Assembly: GCA_021443825.1 (NCBI GenBank) | Contig: JABUTE010000260.1 | Coordinates: forward strand, 1-8,749 | From: Bacillota bacterium | Lineage (GTDB): Bacteria; Bacillota; Clostridia; Peptostreptococcales; Anaerovoracaceae | Reading direction: 5' to 3' | Length of the DNA stretch: 8,749 bases | Shown: piece by piece, positions 1 to 4,852 of the stretch | How the letters are laid out: every line of letters begins with the position of its first letter | How positions within the stretch are numbered: the first letter of the stretch is position 1 | Notes under the pieces: generated by a model | What the model saw: the letters and a program-made list of their open reading frames with translations, nothing else | Database searches by the model: none | Told to the model about the DNA's origin: nothing | Position numbers and translations under genes: made by a program

Positions 1-478
1 TGCTGCAGTGGAAGAAGCCATGTATCTGACCAAGTTTGCCCGCAAGGTACACCAGGTCGTAAGAAGAGACCAGCTGAGAGCAGCTGCCACCATTCAGGAA
101 AAGGCATTTGCCAACGAAAAGCTGGACTTCATGTGGAACTCCTCCATCGTTGACATCACCGGTGACGGCCTTGTAAATCACATGGTCGTAAAGAACAACA
201 AGACCGGCGAGCTGACCGATGTCTATGCAGACGAAGAAGACGGCATGTTCGGTATCTTCGTATTTATCGGATACGATCCTGCCACCGCTCTGTTCGAAGG
301 CAAGGTCGAAATGGATCACGGCTACGTAGTCACCGACGATCAGATGAGAACCAGCGTTCCCGGCGTATACTGCGCAGGTGACTGCCGCGTCAAGGAACTG
401 AGACAGGTCGTAACAGCTGCTGCTGACGGCGCGATCGCCGCATGGCAGGCTGCAAGATATATCGACGAGCATAAGTAA
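1..478 (+). CDS. trxB: Thioredoxin reductase, 3' part (5' end outside window)
   Basis: Flavoprotein that passes electrons from reduced pyridine nucleotide to thioredoxin; here it probably feeds glycine reductase. The reading frame is open from base 2 and gives 158 residues up to TAA at 476-478. The visible part starts inside the segment that follows the CxxC redox centre in this family (AAVEEAMYLTKFA), so the FAD-binding N-terminus and the CxxC are upstream and unseen. VVRRDQLRA matches the NADPH-phosphate-binding HRRxxxR motif with Val in place of His. This argues for a pyridine-nucleotide enzyme rather than a ferredoxin-dependent one. Near the C-terminus, VPGVYCAGDCRVKELRQVVTA is the second FAD-binding motif (GDxxxxxxRQ). 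trxA follows after 29 bases, the usual trxB-trxA order in grd operons. Identification is firm; the grd-dedicated role is inferred from context. Confidence 0.95.
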   Translation, partial: AAVEEAMYLTKFARKVHQVVRRDQLRAAATIQEKAFANEKLDFMWNSSIVDITGDGLVNHMVVKNNKTGELTDVYADEEDGMFGIFVFIGYDPATALFEGKVEMDHGYVVTDDQMRTSVPGVYCAGDCRVKELRQVVTAAADGAIAAWQAARYIDEHK

Positions 479-507
479 TTCTTTTGTAGAGAAAAGGAGA
501 CATACCC

Positions 508-834
508 ATGATTGAAGTAGATAAGAATACATTTGAAGCAGAAGTACTGCAGGCTGAAGGCTACGTTCTCGTAGACTACTTCGGCGACGGCTGCGTTCCC
601 TGCGCTGCTCTGATGCCCCACGTACATGCCATCGCTGACAAGTACGAAGATCAGATGAAGTTCTGCTCCCTGAACACCACCAAGGCAAGAAGACTTGCTA
701 TCGGTCAGAAGGTTCTGGGCCTGCCCACCATCACCATCTACAAGGATGGCGCAAAGGTCGACGAGCTGGTAAAGGAAGATGCTACCGCTGATTCCGTTCT
801 GGCTATGGTAGAAAAGTACGTTACCGTAAAGTAA
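508..834 (+). CDS. trxA: Thioredoxin with GCVPC active site (glycine reductase type)
   Basis: A 108-residue thioredoxin that probably reduces the oxidised selenoprotein A (GrdA) after each turnover. The active site reads F-G-D-G-C-V-P-C, with redox cysteines Cys29 and Cys32. The usual WCGPC is replaced by GCVPC, a variant I recall from thioredoxins of glycine-reducing anaerobes such as Eubacterium acidaminophilum. The cis-proline is Pro73 in LGLPTITIYKDG. An additional Cys53 is present (KFCSLNT), and TKARRLAIGQKVLGLP is typical of the grd-linked group. An AAGGAGA ribosome binding site at 494-500 lies 8 bases before the ATG. The gene sits between trxB and grdA, which supports a dedicated electron-donor role. 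A general cytoplasmic thioredoxin role cannot be excluded. Confidence 0.95.
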   Translation: MIEVDKNTFEAEVLQAEGYVLVDYFGDGCVPCAALMPHVHAIADKYEDQMKFCSLNTTKARRLAIGQKVLGLPTITIYKDGAKVDELVKEDATADSVLAMVEKYVTVK

Positions 835-920
835 TCGTACCCATATTTTTAACGGTTCGATCTGCAATCCTGCAGTGAGAATAAATTTTTAAATCTTAGC
901 ATTTGATTAGGAGGAATGTT

Positions 921-1382
921 ATGGCAATTTTAGATGGCAAGAAAGTCATCATCATTGGCGACCGTGATGGCATTCCAGGTCCTGCAATTGCAGCTTGCGC
1001 AGAGTCCGCCGGCGCTGAGGTAATCTTCAGCTCCACCGAGTGCTTTGTCTGAACTGCAGCAGGCGCTATGGACCTGGAAAATCAGAAGAGAGTTCTTGAG
1101 TTCAGCGAACAGTACGGCCAGGAGAACGTTGTAGTTCTGCTGGGCGCAGCAGAAGGCGAAGCTGCTTCCCTTGCTGCTGAAACTGTAACCCTGGGCGATC
1201 CTACCTTCGCAGGTCCTTTAGCTGGAGTCTCGTTGGGACTCACTGTATATCACGTAGTTGAACCCGAAGTAAAAGAGGAGTTCAATGCGGACGTCTATGA
1301 TGAACAGTGCGGTATGATGGAAATGGTTCTCGATGTAGATGATATCTGCAGCGAAATGAACGCGATCCGCGAACAGCTCTAA
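921..1382 (+). CDS. grdA: Glycine reductase selenoprotein A (UGA at 1050-1052 read as Sec)
   Basis: Small selenoprotein of glycine reductase. Its selenol accepts the carboxymethyl group from protein B and presents it to protein C, which releases acetyl phosphate; the resulting mixed selenide-sulfide is reduced by thioredoxin. The gene starts at ATG 921, 6 bases after AGGAGG (909-914), and ends at TAA 1380-1382. This gives 153 residues if TGA 1050-1052 is read as selenocysteine. The context is Cys41-Phe-Val-Sec44 followed by TAAGAMDLENQ, the GrdA CxxU redox motif, with Sec at the position known from characterised GrdA. The frame before the TGA (MAILDGKKVIIIGDRDGIPG) and after it (LAGVSLGLTVYHVVEPEVKEE) are both GrdA-like, and the length is close to the usual 155-160. 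Automatic callers will truncate it to a start at 1068 or call a pseudogene. Decoding requires SelA/B/C/D, which are not in this window. Confidence 0.96.
1053..1085 (+). promoter_or_regulatory. Candidate bacterial SECIS stem-loop downstream of the Sec UGA
   Basis: Bacterial SECIS elements lie in the coding sequence just after the UGA and bind SelB. Here CAGG (1060-1063) can pair with CCTG (1073-1076) around a 9-base loop, CGCTATGGA. CTG (1054-1056) can pair with CAG (1083-1085) below an internal loop. The second loop base is G1065, the 16th base counted from the U of the UGA, within the distance range usual for bacterial SECIS. The stem is short and the fold was made by eye. That some SECIS exists here follows from the Sec codon; this exact shape is a proposal. 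Confidence 0.45.
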
Positions 1383-1407
1383 TTCAGATTAGACATTGCT
1401 AAGTTTT

Positions 1408-1436
1408 GAGGGGAGCGGTATTTTATCGCTCCTCTC
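1408..1436 (+). terminator. Hairpin after grdA: partial terminator or mRNA-stabilising stem
   Basis: GAGGGGAGCG (1408-1417) pairs with CGCTCCTCTC (1427-1436), giving 10 pairs including one G-U, around a 9-base AU-rich loop. Only TTACC follows, so there is no proper U-run and full intrinsic termination is unlikely. Its position 25 bases after the grdA stop fits attenuation or protection of the upstream message. Either could keep GrdA above the catalytic GrdCD, but that role is inferred. Confidence 0.5.
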
Positions 1437-1484
1437 TTACCATACTTCAGCAGAACACGATTTGTGTTTATAAATTATTGTAAA

Positions 1485-1499
1485 GATACACATTGTATC
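1485..1499 (+). repeat. Small inverted repeat just before the grdCD ribosome binding site
   Basis: GATACA (1485-1490) and TGTATC (1494-1499) form a perfect 6-bp inverted repeat with a CAT loop. The purine-rich GGAAGGA Shine-Dalgarno begins at the next base (1500-1506). The spacing from that site to the ATG at 1520 is 13 bases, longer than usual. A hairpin abutting the site could affect ribosome entry, or the repeat could be chance. Confidence 0.4.
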
Positions 1500-1519
1500 G
1501 GAAGGATAACTAGACAGAA

Positions 1520-4030
1520 ATGAGCAACAGTGTAATCAAGGGAACTGGTTATGTTCTGGTCCATGTACCCGGAATGGTAATGGATCACGGCACCACCCAG
1601 ACTACTGAAAAAATCGTTAACCCCAATTCCGATTATCTGAAGGAGATCGGATCTCATATGAGATCTTACGAGCAGGTCGTAAACTATGCTCCCAACCAGA
1701 CCTACATCGGAAACATGTCCATCGAAGCTCTGACCCAGCTGGGCCAGCCCTGGTACGAAGAGGGCAAGGAAGTTAAGGGCGAAAGATACGGCAAGTTCGG
1801 TGAGATCATGCCCGAAGCTGAGTTTCTTCTCCTCATGCAGGCTTGCGACGCTTTCGATCTGGTTCGCCTGGAAAAGGGCTTCGTAGAAGCACACAAGGCA
1901 GAACTGGCTGCAGACCCAGTTATCACCGAAGAGATCATGGCCCTCGTCAAGGACGGTGTAGATCAGTCTGAGATCGATCATTTCGTTAATGACGAGCACG
2001 CCGAATCCATGACCTACGAAGGCAAGCTGGTCGGCTATGTAAAGAGAGCCCACGATGTCGATACAAACCTCTCTGCTCACGTTATGTTTGAAAACCTGGT
2101 AGCAAAGGCTTCCGGTGTTCTTTCCATCCTGCACCTGCTGCGCGAATCCGGCATCGATCCTCTCGATGTCGAATACGTCGTCGACTGCTGCGAAGAAGCC
2201 TGCGGCGATATGAACCAGCGCGGCGGCGGCAACTTTGCCAAGGCAGAGGCTGAGATCGCAGGTCTGAAGAACGCAACCGGTTCCGACGCAAGAGGCTTCT
2301 GCGCCGGACCTTCCCACGCTATGGTAGAAGCAGCTGCTCTGGTCAAGTCCGGAGCCTACAAGAACGTTGTCGTCGTCGGCGGCGGCTGCACCGCTAAGCT
2401 GGGCATGAACGGCAAGGACCACGTTAAGAAGGGTCTGCCTGTTCTGGAAGATGTTCTGGGCGGCTTTGCTATCCTCGTAAGTGAAAATGACGGTGTAAAC
2501 CCCGAGATCAACCTTGAAGTTCTGGGCCGCCACACCGTAGGTACCTCCTCCGCTCCTCAGGGCGTCATCCAGGCTCTGGTCATGGATCCCCTGCAGGCCA
2601 ACGGCATGTCTCTTATGGACGTCGACAAGTTCAGCCCTGAGCTGCAGAACCCCGACGTGCTCAAGCCCGCCGGCGCTGGTGACGTTACCGAAGCAAACAA
2701 CAAGATGATCGCTGCCCTGGGCGTCAAGCTGGGCATGATCCCCAAGACCGAAATGAAGACCTTCATGGAGCAGCACGGACTGACCGGTTACGCTCCCACC
2801 CAGGGTCACATTCCCTCCGGTGTTCCTTATCTGGGCTTTGCTCGCCAGAGCATCCTGGAAGGTACCACCAAGAATGCCATGATCATCGGTAAGGGCTCCC
2901 TGTTCCTCGGCCGTATGACCAACCTGTTCGACGGTGTTTCCTTCCTCGTTCAGAAGAACACTGGTAAGGAAGAAGCCGTTGTCGGCGCAGCGAAGACGGT
3001 CACCATCGGTCTTGCTGCAGAGGGCACCGAGCTGGGCGAAGAGAACCTGAAGCAGGCAGTTGCACTGGCTGCTAAGAAGGGCGTTAAGGTCGTTATCATG
3101 GAAGGCGGCCATGCGGAAATGGAAGCGAAGCTGGCATCCGGCGAGATCGACGGTGCAGTAGCTGCTCACTATCCGTTCCCCATCGGCGTTTCCACCGTCG
3201 GCAGAGTCGTAACTCCCGCCTACGGTAAGGAAATGTTCATCGCCAACACCACCGGCACCTCCGACACCGACCGCGTTGCCGCCATGGTCAAGAACACCGT
3301 AGCAGGCATCATCGCTGCAAAGGCTTGCGGCGTTGAGAACCCCACCGTCGGTATCGCCAACGTAGACGGCGCAAAGGCCACCGAAAAGTATCTGAAGAAG
3401 CTGGCAGAAGGCGGCTATAAGGTCAACTTCACCGAAAGCTCCAGAGCTGACGGCGGTGCTGTTATGAGAGGAAATGACCTGCTGAAGGGTACTCCCGACA
3501 TCATGGTAATGGATTCCCTCACCGGTAACCTGATGATGAAGATGTTCGGCGCTTACACCACCGGCGGTTCCTACGAAGCAAGCGGCTTCGGCTACGGCCC
3601 CGGCCTGGGCGAAGGCTTTAACAATCTGGTACTCATCGTTTCCAGAGCCTCCGGCGCTCCCGTCATCGCCAATGCCTGCGCTTACGCTGCTGAGCTGATC
3701 AACAACGGCTGGAACAAGATCGCTGCCAAGGAATATGCTGCTGCCAATAAGGCAGGTCTTGCCGAAATCGTCGCAGAGATCAAGGCTGCCAATGTTAAGG
3801 CTGCTCCCGCTGCCGGCGCTGCCAAGGTCGTTGCACCTGCCAAGGAGACCGTAACCTTCGGCATCCTGGGTATCGAGGTCATGGATATTGAAGACGCTGC
3901 TACCGCACTGTGGGCAGAAGGCATCTATGCCGAATCCGGCATGGGCTGCACCGGTCCCGTCGTACTGGTAAGCGACGCCAACGGAGCCAAGGCGACCGAG
4001 ATCCTGAAGGCAAAGGGCTTCATCAGCTAA
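1520..4030 (+). CDS. grdCD: Glycine reductase protein C, GrdC-GrdD fusion
   Basis: Protein C of glycine reductase, which converts the Se-carboxymethyl group on GrdA plus phosphate into acetyl phosphate. The 836-residue product contains two proteins that are normally separate (about 510 and 385 residues in the systems I know). Residues 1 to about 482 are GrdC, related to beta-ketoacyl synthase III: VNYAPNQTYIGNMS near the start, Cys261 in GFCAGPSHA, the glycine-rich VVVVGGGCTAKLGMNG, His430 in PTQGHIPSGVP, and GKGSLFLGRMTNLFDGVSF. Residues from about 492 are GrdD, distantly related to PlsX: HYPFPIGVSTVGRVVTP, TTGTSDTDRVAAMVKN, RADGGAVMRGNDLL and TTGGSYEASGFGYGPG. An Ala/Pro-rich linker (about 760-775) precedes the end domain with YAESGMGCTGP, whose Cys810 matches the catalytic GrdD Cys359. 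The fusion lacks roughly the last 30 residues of GrdC and first 30-40 of GrdD. The frame is clean across the junction. Confidence 0.94.
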   Translation: MSNSVIKGTGYVLVHVPGMVMDHGTTQTTEKIVNPNSDYLKEIGSHMRSYEQVVNYAPNQTYIGNMSIEALTQLGQPWYEEGKEVKGERYGKFGEIMPEAEFLLLMQACDAFDLVRLEKGFVEAHKAELAADPVITEEIMALVKDGVDQSEIDHFVNDEHAESMTYEGKLVGYVKRAHDVDTNLSAHVMFENLVAKASGVLSILHLLRESGIDPLDVEYVVDCCEEACGDMNQRGGGNFAKAEAEIAGLKNATGSDARGFCAGPSHAMVEAAALVKSGAYKNVVVVGGGCTAKLGMNGKDHVKKGLPVLEDVLGGFAILVSENDGVNPEINLEVLGRHTVGTSSAPQGVIQALVMDPLQANGMSLMDVDKFSPELQNPDVLKPAGAGDVTEANNKMIAALGVKLGMIPKTEMKTFMEQHGLTGYAPTQGHIPSGVPYLGFARQSILEGTTKNAMIIGKGSLFLGRMTNLFDGVSFLVQKNTGKEEAVVGAAKTVTIGLAAEGTELGEENLKQAVALAAKKGVKVVIMEGGHAEMEAKLASGEIDGAVAAHYPFPIGVSTVGRVVTPAYGKEMFIANTTGTSDTDRVAAMVKNTVAGIIAAKACGVENPTVGIANVDGAKATEKYLKKLAEGGYKVNFTESSRADGGAVMRGNDLLKGTPDIMVMDSLTGNLMMKMFGAYTTGGSYEASGFGYGPGLGEGFNNLVLIVSRASGAPVIANACAYAAELINNGWNKIAAKEYAAANKAGLAEIVAEIKAANVKAAPAAGAAKVVAPAKETVTFGILGIEVMDIEDAATALWAEGIYAESGMGCTGPVVLVSDANGAKATEILKAKGFIS

Positions 4031-4059
4031 TTGACAAAAGGGTCTGAACCGATTATACT
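4031..4059 (+). promoter_or_regulatory. Sigma-A type promoter of the TPP riboswitch-thiT unit
   Basis: A perfect -35 box TTGACA (4031-4036) and a -10 box TATACT (4054-4059) are separated by exactly 17 bases. The -35 box starts at the base after the grdCD stop codon. The predicted start near 4066 leaves a short 5' end before the TPP aptamer. This is the best promoter in the window. Confidence 0.85.
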
Positions 4060-4076
4060 TTAAAATCATTATGCAA

Positions 4077-4144
4077 CACAGAGGTGCCGATAGGCTGAGA
4101 TTATACTCTTATTACCTGATCCGGATAATGCCGGCGTAGGGAGT
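4077..4144 (+). ncRNA. TPP riboswitch (THI-box) aptamer
   Basis: The conserved THI-box core is present in order. GAGGTGCC (4081-4088) is the P2/P3 5' strand, and GGCTGAGA (4093-4100) closes P3 and forms the pyrimidine-binding turn. ATACTCT (4103-4109) returns P2, ACCTGATCCGGATAATGCC (4114-4132) covers P4/P5, and GGCGTAGGGA (4133-4142) closes them. P5 pairs CCGG with CCGG. P1 is short (CAC 4077-4079 with GTG 4142-4144), and P3 is minimal with a GATA loop. P2 is A/G-rich where E. coli thiM has G-rich P2, and its partner strand changes to match, which supports the fold. It senses thiamine pyrophosphate and lies directly upstream of a thiamine transporter gene. Confidence 0.95.
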
Positions 4145-4159
4145 GGACAAACGATTTTG

Positions 4160-4195
4160 CGGCACCTCTGTTATTTACACGGAGGTGCCTTTTTT
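4160..4195 (+). terminator. Expression platform: TPP-controlled terminator that also hides the thiT Shine-Dalgarno
   Basis: GGCACCTCTGT (4161-4171) pairs with ACGGAGGTGCC (4179-4189), giving 11 pairs with one U-G, around a 7-base loop. Six T follow (4190-4195), a strong intrinsic terminator. The competing antiterminator is 4160-4171 paired with 4078-4089 of the aptamer, 12 perfect pairs that break P2/P3. In the ligand-bound state P2 is held, 4161-4171 is free, and termination results. GGAGG at 4181-4185 is the thiT ribosome binding site and lies in the terminator's 3' arm, so transcription and translation can both be shut by one structure. The U-run ends at the base before the thiT ATG. Confidence 0.9.
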
Positions 4196-4762
4196 ATGAG
4201 AAACTCAAAACTTACGACCCTGGTGGAATGCGCGCTGCTGCTGGCAGTGGGCAATATCCTTGCGATGATCAAAATCTTCGAAATGCCCAACGGAGGCTCG
4301 ATCACTCTGCTTTCCATGCTTCCCTTTATCATCATTTCCTTTCGCCACGGCACAAGATGGGGCCTGATCACCGGTTTTGCCAATGCGCTGCTGCAGATGC
4401 TGATGGGCGGCCTTTGGACCCCTCCTGCAGGTACGTTTATCGCCCTGGTCGGTGAGATCCTGCTGGATTATGTACTGGCCTTTATGGTGCTGGGCCTTGC
4501 CGGCGCGCTGGCAAAGCCTTTTGGCGGCAAAACGGCAGCGGGCGCAGCCATGGGCACGGCGCTGGCATGCCTTATGAGATTCCTCTGCTCCTTTGTTTCA
4601 GGCTTCCTGATCTGGGCTTCCCTGGTGGAAGACGGCCTGGGCGCTGTTATTTACTCCCTGACCTACAATGCATCGTACATGGTGCCGGAAACGGTTTTGA
4701 CCGTGATCGCAGCTGTGCTGCTGTATAAGAAGGCGCCCTCCATCTTCAACGCGGCAAAGTAG
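4196..4762 (+). CDS. thiT: Thiamine transporter substrate-binding subunit ThiT (ECF type S component)
   Basis: Membrane S component that binds thiamine and docks with a shared ECF energising module (EcfA/A'/T), whose genes are not in this window. The 188-residue length fits the ThiT/YuaJ family, with about six hydrophobic segments. The start is ATG 4196, 10 bases after GGAGG; an in-frame TTG at 4157 lies inside the riboswitch platform and is rejected. Compared from memory with Lactococcus lactis ThiT, the thiamine-site residues keep exact spacing: Asp91-Tyr92 (Glu84-Tyr85), Trp140 (Trp133), Tyr153 (Tyr146) and Asn158 (Asn151). The position of His125 is Ser132 in RFLCSFVSG, a substitution worth noting. 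SLTYNASYMVPE is a family signature. The gene has its own promoter, riboswitch and terminator, so it is a one-gene unit repressed by TPP. Confidence 0.93.
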   Translation: MRNSKLTTLVECALLLAVGNILAMIKIFEMPNGGSITLLSMLPFIIISFRHGTRWGLITGFANALLQMLMGGLWTPPAGTFIALVGEILLDYVLAFMVLGLAGALAKPFGGKTAAGAAMGTALACLMRFLCSFVSGFLIWASLVEDGLGAVIYSLTYNASYMVPETVLTVIAAVLLYKKAPSIFNAAK

Positions 4763-4790
4763 GGAGCAGGGCGTACTTCACGTAAAAAAT

Positions 4791-4820
4791 ATGGCAAATC
4801 ATTCATCCATATGATAGAAT
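4791..4820 (+). promoter_or_regulatory. Putative extended -10 promoter for pyrH inside the thiT terminator hairpin
   Basis: TAGAAT (4815-4820), preceded by TG at 4812-4813, forms an extended -10 (TGATAGAAT). ATGGCA (4791-4796) is a 4-of-6 match to a -35 box with an 18-base spacer. The -10 lies in the terminator loop. The predicted start near 4827 would skip the 5' arm, so the new transcript could not form the hairpin. A promoter is needed here because thiT ends in a terminator. Box assignment is by eye. Confidence 0.6.
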
Positions 4821-4839
4821 TATATGGATGAATTTTTTT
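4801..4839 (+). terminator. Intrinsic terminator of thiT
   Basis: ATTCATCCATAT (4801-4812) and ATATGGATGAAT (4822-4833) form a perfect 12-bp stem around a 9-base loop, followed by a T-run ending at 4839. It begins 38 bases after the thiT stop. The T-run is immediately followed by the pyrH Shine-Dalgarno, so terminator and downstream translation signal abut. Confidence 0.88.
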
Positions 4840-4852
4840 GGAGGAAACCATC

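Noticed and set aside
856..886. A possible promoter before grdA (TTCGAT and AATAAA)
   Set aside because: The -35 box matches only TT and the -10 box matches 4 of 6, within AT-rich spacer; not distinguishable from chance.
921..1382. grdA as a pseudogene or a 104-residue protein starting at 1068
   Set aside because: The stop is a TGA at the known selenocysteine position in a CxxU motif, with a strong ribosome binding site at 909-914 and conserved coding before it.
1446..1474. A possible promoter before grdCD (TTCAGC, 17 bases, TATAAA)
   Set aside because: The -35 box is very weak and the -10 lies in an AT-rich run. Operon transcription from upstream is a simpler explanation.
1475..4069. An 864-codon open frame on the minus strand, opposite grdCD
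   Set aside because: It mirrors the strongly conserved grdCD frame and comes from its codon bias. Its product is Gly/Ser/Cys-rich with no recognisable motif, and no ribosome binding site was seen.
4157..4195. TTG at 4157 as the thiT start, adding 13 residues
   Set aside because: The extension lies entirely in the riboswitch terminator. GGAGG at 4181-4185 serves ATG 4196, where the ThiT-like sequence begins.
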